Position numbers and translations under genes: made by a program. The notes beneath the pieces are model-generated. The model had not been told where the DNA came from, searched no databases, and worked only from the letters and a program-made list of their open reading frames with translations. Of a stretch of DNA of 64,000 nt, positions 35,411-45,533 are shown piece by piece. Source of the DNA: Anabaena subtropica FACHB-260. GTDB taxonomy: Bacteria > Cyanobacteriota > Cyanobacteriia > Cyanobacteriales > Nostocaceae. The stretch is from positions 44,476 to 108,475 of the forward strand of contig NZ_JACJRF010000017.1 of the NCBI RefSeq assembly GCF_014697105.1. The letters are read 5' to 3'. The stretch's first letter is position 1; each line of letters begins with the position of its first letter.

Positions 35411-36787
35411 TTAGATTGATCCAACAACCGATGGTTGCGACTGTCCTTGATGTTGACGGTGATCGCCCATGACCATTTTCACGCCACTAGCTGGGTAACA
35501 AATTAGACCTCCAAATTTAGGGCGTTCTGGGCGATCGCTAACTAATTCCAGCTGATAATTGAAAAGAATAGTTGCTAATATAAGTTTCATTTCAAATAAG
35601 GCGAAAGTTCCACCAATACACACGCGAGAACCACCACCAAAAGGTAGAAATTCGTAGGGAGAAAATTGTTTTTCTAAAAAGCGTTCTGGCTGAAATTCTT
35701 GTGGTTTGGGATATACATCTTCGCGCTGATGGGTGGAATAAATATTACCAATAAGTATTGTACCGGGATGCAATTCGTAACCCATGACCTCAACGGTCGA
35801 TTCTACCACTCTGGGAAATGCAAACAATTGAGTTGGGTAAATTCGTAAAGCTTCGTGACAAACAGCACTAAGGTAGGGTAGTGTAACAATGCTCATGGGG
35901 TCTGGGTTTTGACCAAGGCTGTCGAGTTCTGCAAGCAGGCGCGATCGCACCGTCGGTAAATGATGAATCCAGTATAAAGACCAAGCGATCGCCGTTCCCG
36001 AAGCATCACCTGCTGCAAATATAGGCGACAATAAAAGGTCACGCACCTCTTCATCACTTAATAATTCACCTGTTTCATCACAAGCAAATATCAGATCCGA
36101 AAGCATATCAGTACGTGACAAATCTTCTTTTTGGCGCCGTTCTGTAATCTCTGCTTGTAACAATTGAAAAAGTTCTCGCTGTAGATGGAGGCGATATCCT
36201 TGCGGACTCCATCGGCCTAAATCCCGTTGTCCCAAAATAGTTTTCAGAATCTTAACGATAGGAGATTGTCCGTGTCTAAGTGCAGATACGAATAAATGTT
36301 TGATTTTGTCATAGCGTTCTCCTTCAGCTAAACCCATGACAATCTCTATACCAATTCGCAAGGTAATATCTTCAATTATTGGGTATGCAACGAAGGATTT
36401 TCCAATTACTTGTTGACTCATAATCTTTTTTGTGAGTTCGCAGATACGTTGTCCACAGGCTTGCATCCGCGTTCCATGAAAAGACTGCATTAAGAGCTTA
36501 CGTCGATTTTTATGAATTAAACCATCAAGTTGAAGAACTCCGCGATCTCCTGTCATAAAAGCGAAATCTCGGTTCAATTCACCCCTAGCTGTAATTTCTT
36601 TTGTATTTGTAAAAATTTCCTTTAGTCCTAAAGGATTGCTAACATAAACTATTGGTGTAGAACCAGACATGACAGTGACAATATCACCGTAACGTTTGGA
36701 AATACCATCCATATAGCTAAAGGGATCGGCCTCGAATTGGAGATTTAGCAACCAGAAGGGTGTTTTCGGTTGGGGGGGTAGTTTCAT
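35411..36787 (-). CDS. cytochrome P450 (first of two in the cluster)
   Basis: A 458-residue P450. I-helix AAGDASGTAIAWSL, ExxR in HEALRIYP, heme loop FGGGSRVCIGGTFALFEM with the conserved cysteine; the Gly-Gly after Cys-Ile is slightly unusual. No reductase domain. It follows the terminal NRPS gene by 18 bp and is surely in the same operon. Likely a post-assembly or on-line oxidase. Confidence 0.92.
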   Translation of the reverse strand: MKLPPQPKTPFWLLNLQFEADPFSYMDGISKRYGDIVTVMSGSTPIVYVSNPLGLKEIFTNTKEITARGELNRDFAFMTGDRGVLQLDGLIHKNRRKLLMQSFHGTRMQACGQRICELTKKIMSQQVIGKSFVAYPIIEDITLRIGIEIVMGLAEGERYDKIKHLFVSALRHGQSPIVKILKTILGQRDLGRWSPQGYRLHLQRELFQLLQAEITERRQKEDLSRTDMLSDLIFACDETGELLSDEEVRDLLLSPIFAAGDASGTAIAWSLYWIHHLPTVRSRLLAELDSLGQNPDPMSIVTLPYLSAVCHEALRIYPTQLFAFPRVVESTVEVMGYELHPGTILIGNIYSTHQREDVYPKPQEFQPERFLEKQFSPYEFLPFGGGSRVCIGGTFALFEMKLILATILFNYQLELVSDRPERPKFGGLICYPASGVKMVMGDHRQHQGQSQPSVVGSI

Positions 36788-36805
36788 CAGTTTCTTTTAC
36801 TCTCT

Positions 36806-39800
36806 TTATTGTTTAACATCGCACTTAGCATTATCAATACAAATTCGCAAGTTATTAGCTAATTCCTGAATATGAGGTTCAACGAAAATCGAGAAATGAT
36901 CACCTGGAATTTCCATAACTTGAATAGGCTGGCTAGAAAATTTTCCCCAACCTAAGAAGGGGTCATCGGTATTCCATTCGGGATTATCAAAGTCATGAAT
37001 AATTTCTTCTTTAGCTCGCAAGAGAGTAATTGAGTAAGGATAAATCTGCGGAATATAATCTCGCATGGCTTGGACATTAGCTTTGAAAATTGTGTAGTAG
37101 CGCAGAAAATCCTGAATTTCTGTGTCGCTAAAGATAAAGTTTGCCTTTTTATTGATCAAATTAAATTGCTCATTCAGCTGCAAATCTCGAATTTCCTCAA
37201 AAGGAAGAGAAAAATCTATATTATTATTAGTTTTTATCGATTCTGCCATGCGGAGTAAAAATTTGGCATCATCGTCTTTTGTCGGTTTAATGTGTGTTTC
37301 TGAAACTATGGCATCGATAATCACTAACAAACCTACAGTTTGACCTTGTTTTTGTAATTGCTGCGCCATTTCAAAAGCCAGGACACCACCATAACAATGA
37401 CCACCTAAAAAATAAGGCCCATTTAGTTGCACTTGACGAATTTCTTTGAGGTAGTAAGTTGCTGTTTCTTCTAATGAGATAGTTTCTCGTTGGTCTTGTT
37501 CTGGAGTATGTTCTAAGGCATAAAATGGATAGTCTTCACCAAGTCTTCTGGATAAATTAAAGTAGTGATTAATACCTCCACCAGCACCATGTATACAGAA
37601 GAAAGGTATCTGAGAACCAGAAGAGTTAATTGCTACTAGAGGGGAATTAGAATTTTTGCGGGATGGCTGACTGACAATAATTGCTAATTTCTCAATTGTT
37701 GGATTTTCAAAAAGAGTAGATAAAGCAAGGTTATGCCCAAATTTGTCTTGAATTTGAGCCATTAAGCGTACAGCTAAAAACGAGTGTCCACCTAAATCAA
37801 AGAAGTTATCTGTGACTCCAATTTGGTTATGATTTAAGAGATTTTCCCATAATTTGAATAATGTTAATTCTGTAAAATTACGAGGAGCAATCAGAGATTT
37901 AGTCGTATATTGTCGGATATTATTATGAGTTAGCAGCGCACGTTTATCTACTTTACCATTGGGTGTTAGTGGCAGTGCATTCATGACAACAAAGGCAGAA
38001 GGAACCATATAATTAGGTAATTTCTGCTGTAAGTATGGCAATATCTCTGTTGCTATTTCCTGTTTTTCTGTGACGATATAGGCAATTAAATGTTGATTTT
38101 GAGCGTCATTATTAGCAATAACCACAGATTCTTTTGCATCTGGATATTGTGTAATAACACTTGCAATTTCCCCTAATTCTACTCGAAAACCTCTAATTTT
38201 TATTTGGTCATCATGACGACCTAAATACTCAAGATTTCCATTGTTAAGATAACGTACTAAGTCACCTGTTTTATAAAGTTTATATCCAGGAATAAAGGGA
38301 TTATCGATAAATCTTTCTTGAGTTAATTTCGGACGATGTAAGTAACCCTTTGCCAATCCATCGCCACCAATAAAGAGTTCGCCAATCACTCCTAAAGGTG
38401 TTGGTTGTAAATTACGATTCAACACATAAACCTGAGTATTATCGATAGGACAACCGATAGGAACGTTGTTTGCTTGGCTTGGTAATAAACTCGTATCGTA
38501 GTAGGTAGCGTTGGCAGAAACTTCCGATGAGCCGTAAAGGTTGATGAGTTTAGCAAATGGTATCAACTCGTAAAAAGTTTGGACTAACTTAACAGACAGA
38601 GCTTCTCCGCTTGTTATCCAAAGTTTTAGCTGCGATAATTTCTTAGTCAGATGACTGTAATTATCTAAAAGTAAGCGCAGTAGCGAAGGTACAAGTATAA
38701 TTCGGGTAACTTTTTTTTCCGCTAAAGTTGCTATAAATATTTGCGGGTCTAATAGAGTTGCATTGCTAATAATTACTGTGGGAATCCCTTGAAGTAAAGG
38801 AGCAAAAATTTCCCAAACAGAATCGACAAAACTAATAGCTGTTTTCTGACAACAAACCTCTCCTTGGTTAAAAGGATAGGTTTTCCATAACCAGTGTAAA
38901 CCGTTTACTGTACCGCGATGCGTGCCAAGAACGCCTTTAGGAGTTCCAGTTGAACCAGAAGTGTAGATAATATAGGCGAGATTATCTGCTTTGTAAATGT
39001 GGGTTGGGTTGACTTGAATTTCTTGAGCAATTTCGTCTTTGTGAATATCCAAACAAACAGTTTTAGCCGAAAATAATGATAATTTATCTAATATTTTCTC
39101 CTGAGTAATTAACACCGATGCTTGAGAATCAGAGAGCATCAAATTTAAACGCTCAACTGGATAACTGGGATCAAGGGGAATATATGCACCACCAGCTTTG
39201 AGAATGGCTAAAATTCCCACCACCATATCTATAGAGCGTTCTAGACATATAGCAACTAGAGTTTCTTCTGTGACCCCCTGTTTTTGTAAATAATGTGCAA
39301 GCTGATTAACTCTATGATTAAGTTGACAATAAGTTAGTTTCTCTGACTGATGAATTAATGCTATGTGATCAGGTGTTAATTCAACTTGTTTTTCAAATAA
39401 TTGATGGAGAGACGCATCTTGAGGATAATCTGCACGCGTTTGATTAAAATTAAATAGTAGTTGTTCTTGCTCAGAAGCGCTTAGTAGTGATAACTGACTG
39501 AGGGTTTGTTCTGGATTAGCAACGATATTTTCCAATAAAGTCTGAAAATTATTGATAAATTGGTTAATAGTTGCTGAATCAAAAATATCTGTATTGTACT
39601 CCAAAAACCCTGTTAATCCTTCTGGAGATTCAGATATAGACAGAAAAATATCTAGTTGAGCCGTACCGCTATCAAACTCTAAATTACGTAAGGTTAAGCC
39701 AGACAATTCCTGTGCAGATACTGGACTATTTTGCAGGACAAACATTACTTCATAAAGAGGATTTCGACTTAAGTCGCGTTCGGGTTGTAATTCTTCTACA

Positions 39801-40900
39801 ATCATCTCAAAAGGCAAATCTTGATGTGCATAAGCATCAAGAGTTACTTCACGTACTCGATGTAAAAGTTCGCGGAAACTGGGATTACCAGTGAGGTCAT
39901 TACGTAACACCAAAGTATTAACAAATAACCCCAACATCCCTTCTAATTCGGCGCGGTTGCGGTTGGCAATGGGAGAACCAATTAAGATATCTTCTTGGTC
40001 TGTATAGTGGTGTAGTAATATGTTAAATGCTGCCAGCAAACTCATGAATAAAGTAGCGTCTGCTTGCTGGCTCAATTGTCTTAAACCATCAGTTAAAGCC
40101 TTTGAGAATTTAAAGTATTGCTTGGCACCAGTGAAAGTAGTAACGGTAGGTCGCGGACGGTCTGTAGGTAATTGTAGTAAAGGTGGCTCACCTTTTAGTT
40201 GTTGTTTCCAATAATTTAATTGGGTTGTGAGGATTTTACCTTGAATGCGATCGCGCTGCCAAATTGCAAAATCTGCATACTGAATGGGAAGTTGCGGTAA
40301 GGGAGAAGGCTGATTTTTAGAGAAAGCAGCATACAGGGTTGACAGCTCCCGCAGAAACACACCACAAGACCATCCATCTGTAATAATGTGGTGCATGGTC
40401 ACAAGCAAAACGTGTTCTGCTTTACTCAGGTGTAATAAAGTTGCTCTAACTAAAAGTTCTTTAGCTAAATTAAAAGGTTTTTTTGCTTCTTCTGCTACCA
40501 GGCGTTTAACTTCAGGTTCCCAATCTTCTCCGGATAAATCTTCAATATTAATGATGGATAAATCCCAATTGACTTGGGTTCTAATTTCCTGTACCAATTC
40601 TCCATTTTTAATCTGAAAATTTGTGCGCCAAATTTCATGACGATTGAGTATTTCATTTAAACTCTGCTGAAGTGCTGCAATATTTAATTGTCCTGTGATA
40701 TGAAATGCAACGGGAATATTGTAGAAAGAACTCCCGTGGTAAAGTTGGTCTATAAACCACAGTCTTTGTTGAGAAAAAGATAAGGGAATATTTTTAGATA
40801 CTTGACGCTTGGGAATAGTATCTGTTTTAAGTTTTCCTCCCTTCCATTTTTCTAAAAGAGCTTTTTTAGCGGATGATAAATTAGAATATTTTTTATCCAT
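36806..40900 (-). CDS. NRPS termination module C-A-PCP-TE (beta-alanine-like A-domain code)
   Basis: A 1364-residue NRPS. C domain about 38-470 with intact HHIITDG (170-176). The A domain (about 500-1000) has YTSGSTGTPKG, YKTGDLVRY and NGKVDKRAL. Aligning to the PheA pocket, FVDSVWEIF places Val at 235 instead of the alpha-amino-binding Asp; the code reads VDWIISLANK, close to the beta-alanine code. PCP carries FFDLGGHSFL. The thioesterase (about 1130-1360) has FFCIHGAGG and GGHCYGG, so the nucleophile is Cys not Ser, and the catalytic His in GDHFSIF. It should add a last beta-amino acid and release the product. Start lies 13 bp after the PKS stop. Confidence 0.92.
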   Translation of the reverse strand: MDKKYSNLSSAKKALLEKWKGGKLKTDTIPKRQVSKNIPLSFSQQRLWFIDQLYHGSSFYNIPVAFHITGQLNIAALQQSLNEILNRHEIWRTNFQIKNGELVQEIRTQVNWDLSIINIEDLSGEDWEPEVKRLVAEEAKKPFNLAKELLVRATLLHLSKAEHVLLVTMHHIITDGWSCGVFLRELSTLYAAFSKNQPSPLPQLPIQYADFAIWQRDRIQGKILTTQLNYWKQQLKGEPPLLQLPTDRPRPTVTTFTGAKQYFKFSKALTDGLRQLSQQADATLFMSLLAAFNILLHHYTDQEDILIGSPIANRNRAELEGMLGLFVNTLVLRNDLTGNPSFRELLHRVREVTLDAYAHQDLPFEMIVEELQPERDLSRNPLYEVMFVLQNSPVSAQELSGLTLRNLEFDSGTAQLDIFLSISESPEGLTGFLEYNTDIFDSATINQFINNFQTLLENIVANPEQTLSQLSLLSASEQEQLLFNFNQTRADYPQDASLHQLFEKQVELTPDHIALIHQSEKLTYCQLNHRVNQLAHYLQKQGVTEETLVAICLERSIDMVVGILAILKAGGAYIPLDPSYPVERLNLMLSDSQASVLITQEKILDKLSLFSAKTVCLDIHKDEIAQEIQVNPTHIYKADNLAYIIYTSGSTGTPKGVLGTHRGTVNGLHWLWKTYPFNQGEVCCQKTAISFVDSVWEIFAPLLQGIPTVIISNATLLDPQIFIATLAEKKVTRIILVPSLLRLLLDNYSHLTKKLSQLKLWITSGEALSVKLVQTFYELIPFAKLINLYGSSEVSANATYYDTSLLPSQANNVPIGCPIDNTQVYVLNRNLQPTPLGVIGELFIGGDGLAKGYLHRPKLTQERFIDNPFIPGYKLYKTGDLVRYLNNGNLEYLGRHDDQIKIRGFRVELGEIASVITQYPDAKESVVIANNDAQNQHLIAYIVTEKQEIATEILPYLQQKLPNYMVPSAFVVMNALPLTPNGKVDKRALLTHNNIRQYTTKSLIAPRNFTELTLFKLWENLLNHNQIGVTDNFFDLGGHSFLAVRLMAQIQDKFGHNLALSTLFENPTIEKLAIIVSQPSRKNSNSPLVAINSSGSQIPFFCIHGAGGGINHYFNLSRRLGEDYPFYALEHTPEQDQRETISLEETATYYLKEIRQVQLNGPYFLGGHCYGGVLAFEMAQQLQKQGQTVGLLVIIDAIVSETHIKPTKDDDAKFLLRMAESIKTNNNIDFSLPFEEIRDLQLNEQFNLINKKANFIFSDTEIQDFLRYYTIFKANVQAMRDYIPQIYPYSITLLRAKEEIIHDFDNPEWNTDDPFLGWGKFSSQPIQVMEIPGDHFSIFVEPHIQELANNLRICIDNAKCDVKQ

Positions 40901-40913
40901 TGTTAATCATAAA

Positions 40914-43900
40914 TTACAAATTATTTAAAAGAATAGCTACTTCTTCGTCAGATAAATCTTCAAGTTTTTCTAACAGAATTTGCTCAACCATTTCTGCCTG
41001 CTTTGCAGGTATCATTGCTTGCAATAAAAGGTCACGTAAAGGTAATTCCACCGGAAACCTTGCTCGCAATCGAGACACTAATTGAGTCGCAATTAAAGAA
41101 TCTCCTCCTAAATCATAGAAATTATCGTAAATACCAACTTCTGCAATTCCCAGTACCTCTTGCCACATTTCTATAATTTGCTTTTCCAACTCATTTGTCG
41201 GAGCAACATAAGAATTACTCAGATGAGGTCTGGAATAGCGCGTTGCTGAGTCTAATTGATTGACAAATTTGGAATCAGTGCAAGTAGCAGCGTTAAATAC
41301 TTGATGAATTATGTTGTTTATATCTACTGTAGAAACAATAATTTGAGTTCCCTTTTCTAGAGAGAAGACTTTTTTGAAAACTTCTACAATTTCTGATCGA
41401 TTAATAGCTAATTCTATTCCCTGCGGCTGTTCTAGGTTTTTTTGTTCTTGAGCAATATTTAATTGTAATTTATCCAAATTAATGATGTACCACGGCAAAG
41501 AATGATTCTGCCATTTTTGGGTAATCAGCGTATCTATGAAATGATTAGCTGCTGAATATAAACCTAACCCAAATCCTCCTAAAATAGAAGCTAAAGAAGA
41601 AAAGACAGTACAAAAATCTAAATTTCTATTTTGTAGTACTTGTTCTATTACCGAAATCTTACGACGTTGGGATTTAAAGAGATGTTCTAACTCTATGTGA
41701 GAAATTTCCGGAATTAAACCAAATATTTTTTCTCGCTTAATTCCAGTTGAATACATAACTCCATTTATTTGACCAATATTCGTAAATGAAAGGCTTTGCT
41801 GCATCTGTTCATAATTAGTTACATCAGCACGTATTACCAAAACTTCAGCATTTAATTTTTCTAGTGCTAGCAATTTTTGAATTTTGCAACTCACTTCATC
41901 TTCTGGGATGTGAGTTTCAAGCCATTGTGAAAAATATTCTGTTTCTGGAAAATCTAAATCCTCAATAAATATGAGTTTTGCTTGTAGATTTTTGGCTAAA
42001 TATTCTGCAAGCACAACTCCAATACTTTCTAAGCCACCAGGAAACAGGTAAACACCTTGTTTCCTCAAAGGCATTTTTTCATCAACTACTGACTCTAAGT
42101 AAACTGGTTCAAATGTTTGCACCCAACGGTAAGAATTACGGTAAGCAACAACTAAGTCTGAGGATAGAGATGTTAACTCACTTAAAAGTTGGTCAATAAT
42201 ATTACTATTCTTAATATCTTGGCGATCGCCTAAAGCAATATCGATACAATGACAAGTAATATTAGGATATTCTTGAGGAATAACTTTGCATAAACCTAAT
42301 ATTATTGCTTTCTCTGGGTATATTTTTTCATTACCATCAACCTCTTGAATATTGTTAGATATAACCCAAAGCTGTAAGCGATCGCTCATATTGAGCTTAC
42401 TAATATTCTGTGTTAAAAACAACAAACTTTTGAATTCTAAATAATTATCAATTTGACGACTTTCAACATCATTTACACTCCATAGATAAACAATATTTTG
42501 AATATTCTTACCTAATAAGATTAATTCTTTAAGCAAAGTATCATAGTTTTCGCTTACGTATGGATTTATTGTATAAATATTTTCACCTACTTTACTAAAT
42601 TGTTCCCCCTGCTTAACCGCAATGACATTTTTACCTTGATTTTTAAATACATTAATTAATTCTTCACCTACTCCCACATCATCAACAAAAAATATCCATT
42701 CTTGTGTAGATTCTATTTGAGAAGGAGATGAATGAATAACTAAAGAGCGTTTCCATGAAGGAATATAAAACCAGTTGCTAATATCTTGTTTATTATCTAA
42801 TGTTGTTGGTTTACTAGTTAAATAAGGTAATGGAGATTTAGCATCAATCCAATATCGTAGTCGTTCAAAAGGATAAGTAGGCAAAGGTAAACGATGACGC
42901 TGCTCATGAGAATAAAATCCTGACCAATCTATCTCCACACCAGCCAACCACAAACGCCCTAAAGTCTGTAACAGCAAGCTACTATCCGAGACTTGTTCTT
43001 TAACATGACGTAAAGAAGTCAGCACCACCTGTGGAGCATTTTGCTCTAAATGCTGTTTTGTGAGTGTACTTAAAGTTCGTCCCGGCCCCACCTCCAGAAA
43101 AACACCTTCAAACTGCTGTATTAATTGGGATATCCCATCGGAGAATCTCACAGTTTGTCGTAAATGTTGACTCCAATAGCGGGGATTTGTCGCTTGTTCT
43201 GGTGTCATCCAACTACCAGTAACATTGGAAATAAAACCTATGCGTGGTGGATTGAGTTGAAACTTACTGACCCATTGCACAAACTCCTCTAAAATTGGCT
43301 CCATCATCAGAGAATGGAACCCATGAGATGTATGCAACAAACTACATTCAATTCCTTGAGAGGATAATTCCTCTTGTAGTGCAGTAACTGCCTCATTTGT
43401 TCCAGAAACAACACAGGAAGATGGGCTATTAATCACTGCTATCTCTAGAGAATGTGCATCTAATAACAACTGCACATTCTCTGCGGGAAGTCTAATTGCC
43501 AGCATACTTCCTGTGGGTAACTGTTGCATCAGTTGTCCTCTTTTTGCCACAATTGCTAGGGCATCTTCTAAAGAAAATACACCTGCAATGGTTGCGGCTA
43601 CATATTCCCCGATGCTGTGACCAATCATTGCTGCTGGACTTATCCCCCATTCTATGAATAATTGAGCTAGGGCATATTCGATGACAAATAATGCACTTTG
43701 GGTCAAGGCTGTTTGTTGTAGTTGCAAACTAGCTGTTTCTGTCTTTTCTTCTCTGGGATAAAGTAGGCAACGAATATCAATACCGAGGTGAGGTTGCAAT
43801 ATCGCGGCGCAAATATCTATGTGTTGTTTAAATGTTGCTTCGCTTTCATATAATTCCTTTGCCATGTTTGCATATTGCCCCCCTTGTCCTGAAAACATGA

Positions 43901-45500
43901 AGATTACTGGCTGTTGTCTCCGCTCCTGGTAAGTAGTAAAAATCCGTTCTTGCTCCTGTGTTTCTAAAACACTAACAGCATCTTTAACACTTTGACATAC
44001 CAAGATTCGGCGGTGATTAAAAGCTCTACGTCCCACTTTTAGAGTATGAGCCACATTAGCTAAACTCAAATTTGAATGTTGTTTTAAATAGTCAACTAAA
44101 TTTGTAGTTGCAGTTTCCAGAGCAGAACTAGTTTTAGCTGATAATAATAGCAACTGCCAAGGTCTAGATTTATCAGAATATTTAATTTCAGGGGCTTCTT
44201 CCAAAATTACATGAGCATTAGTTCCACCAAAACCTAAGGAACTAATTCCAGCTCTACGGGGAGTATTATTATTTTTCCACTCACTAAGTTTAGTATTAAC
44301 ATAAAAAGGACTTTTGGCAAAATCAATCTCAGGATTAGGAACCTCAAAATTAAGGCTAGGAGGTATTTTTTTATGTTTTAATGCCAATACAGTTTTGATT
44401 AAACTTGCTACACCGGATGCTGTATCTAAATGTCCGATATTTGGTTTTACCGAACCAATAGCACAGAAACCATTTCTCTGAGTAAAAGCACGAAAAGCCT
44501 TTGTGAGTGCAGCAATTTCGATTGGATCTCCAGCAGGTGTCCCAGTTCCGTGAGTTTCTATATAGGAGATTTCATCAGCATCTATACCAGCATTTGCCAA
44601 AGCCTCTACGATCACTTCAGCCTGACCATTTACGCTAGGTGCTGTATAGCTAACTTTTAGAGAACCATCATTGTTAATTGCTGAACCTTTAATAACTGCA
44701 TGAATATAATCTCCGTCGGCGATCGCATCTTTTAATCTTTTTAAAACTACTATTCCCAATCCACTACCGAAAATAGTACCTTGTGCTTTAGCATCAAAGG
44801 CTCGACAATGACCATCAGGAGATAAAATTCCATCCTCTTCATAGAAATAACCAGACTTTTGTGGAACTATAATCGTCACCCCACCTGCCAAAGCAATATC
44901 ACACTCTTCATCCAATAGACTTTTGCAGGCTAAATGTACAGCAACTAATGAAGTAGAACAGTAAGTTTGAACACCTATACTTGGCCCTTTTAAATTTAAT
45001 TTATACGATATATTTGTAGTTGTGAAATCTTTATTCAGCGTGTATTTATTCGATATATCTATTAAATTAATATTTTTATATATATTGTTGAAGAAGTAAG
45101 TATTGGTGCTGACACCAGCATACACTCCTATTAAACCTTCATAAGTTTCTGGATCGTATCCAGCGTTTTCTAAAGCTTCCCACGCACATTCTATAAAGAG
45201 GCGATGTTGGGGATCTATGACTTCAGCTTCTCTGGGGCTGTAACCAAAAAAACTAGCATCAAAATATTCAATATCTTCTAGTATAGGTGCGGCTTTAACA
45301 TAATTTTGATTCTTTAAAATCTCTTCTTCTAGATTTAAATCTACTAAATCATCATTTGAGAAGAAGGAAACAGACTCAACTCCATTTTGGAGATTGTGCC
45401 AAAAATCATCGATATTCTTAGCACCAGGAAAGCGCCCAGACATTCCAACTATGGCAATATCTAAATTAGCTGTATTTTCAAAAAATGTATTGCTACTCAT
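40914..45500 (-). CDS. type I PKS module KS-AT-KR(degenerate)-ACP, module before termination
   Basis: A 1528-residue PKS. KS (about 12-435) has the nucleophile in QTYCSTSLVAVH, unusual Tyr for Ala before Cys, and histidines in ETHGTGT and NIGHLD. The AT (about 530-830) has GHSIGEY and HTSHGFH, the malonyl-type signature. The KR region (about 1165-1330) has LFPGGLESIG where TGGxGGxG is expected, so NADPH binding is probably lost, though SSLASILGGFGLGLYSAAN keeps Ser and Tyr. ACP FYDLGGDSL. No DH or ER. Its AT segment is near-identical to that of the next PKS upstream. It should extend by one acetate unit and leave a beta-keto group. Confidence 0.92.
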   Translation of the reverse strand: MSSNTFFENTANLDIAIVGMSGRFPGAKNIDDFWHNLQNGVESVSFFSNDDLVDLNLEEEILKNQNYVKAAPILEDIEYFDASFFGYSPREAEVIDPQHRLFIECAWEALENAGYDPETYEGLIGVYAGVSTNTYFFNNIYKNINLIDISNKYTLNKDFTTTNISYKLNLKGPSIGVQTYCSTSLVAVHLACKSLLDEECDIALAGGVTIIVPQKSGYFYEEDGILSPDGHCRAFDAKAQGTIFGSGLGIVVLKRLKDAIADGDYIHAVIKGSAINNDGSLKVSYTAPSVNGQAEVIVEALANAGIDADEISYIETHGTGTPAGDPIEIAALTKAFRAFTQRNGFCAIGSVKPNIGHLDTASGVASLIKTVLALKHKKIPPSLNFEVPNPEIDFAKSPFYVNTKLSEWKNNNTPRRAGISSLGFGGTNAHVILEEAPEIKYSDKSRPWQLLLLSAKTSSALETATTNLVDYLKQHSNLSLANVAHTLKVGRRAFNHRRILVCQSVKDAVSVLETQEQERIFTTYQERRQQPVIFMFSGQGGQYANMAKELYESEATFKQHIDICAAILQPHLGIDIRCLLYPREEKTETASLQLQQTALTQSALFVIEYALAQLFIEWGISPAAMIGHSIGEYVAATIAGVFSLEDALAIVAKRGQLMQQLPTGSMLAIRLPAENVQLLLDAHSLEIAVINSPSSCVVSGTNEAVTALQEELSSQGIECSLLHTSHGFHSLMMEPILEEFVQWVSKFQLNPPRIGFISNVTGSWMTPEQATNPRYWSQHLRQTVRFSDGISQLIQQFEGVFLEVGPGRTLSTLTKQHLEQNAPQVVLTSLRHVKEQVSDSSLLLQTLGRLWLAGVEIDWSGFYSHEQRHRLPLPTYPFERLRYWIDAKSPLPYLTSKPTTLDNKQDISNWFYIPSWKRSLVIHSSPSQIESTQEWIFFVDDVGVGEELINVFKNQGKNVIAVKQGEQFSKVGENIYTINPYVSENYDTLLKELILLGKNIQNIVYLWSVNDVESRQIDNYLEFKSLLFLTQNISKLNMSDRLQLWVISNNIQEVDGNEKIYPEKAIILGLCKVIPQEYPNITCHCIDIALGDRQDIKNSNIIDQLLSELTSLSSDLVVAYRNSYRWVQTFEPVYLESVVDEKMPLRKQGVYLFPGGLESIGVVLAEYLAKNLQAKLIFIEDLDFPETEYFSQWLETHIPEDEVSCKIQKLLALEKLNAEVLVIRADVTNYEQMQQSLSFTNIGQINGVMYSTGIKREKIFGLIPEISHIELEHLFKSQRRKISVIEQVLQNRNLDFCTVFSSLASILGGFGLGLYSAANHFIDTLITQKWQNHSLPWYIINLDKLQLNIAQEQKNLEQPQGIELAINRSEIVEVFKKVFSLEKGTQIIVSTVDINNIIHQVFNAATCTDSKFVNQLDSATRYSRPHLSNSYVAPTNELEKQIIEMWQEVLGIAEVGIYDNFYDLGGDSLIATQLVSRLRARFPVELPLRDLLLQAMIPAKQAEMVEQILLEKLEDLSDEEVAILLNNL
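42837..43910 (-). repeat. AT-domain segment near-identical to 47508-48581 (copy 1)
   Basis: A 1074-bp block aligns without any indel to the AT region of the neighbouring PKS gene at a constant offset of 4671 bp. In the core of about 355 residues I count six amino-acid differences. Sequence similarity drops abruptly at both edges. Confidence 0.93.
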
Positions 45501-45533
45501 AATCTTCTAAACTTAATAAATGAACTTGATGTT

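Noticed and set aside
37070..37343. Short plus-strand frames inside the terminal NRPS gene
   Set aside because: Reading-frame shadows of the NRPS; no ribosome-binding sites or recognisable domains.
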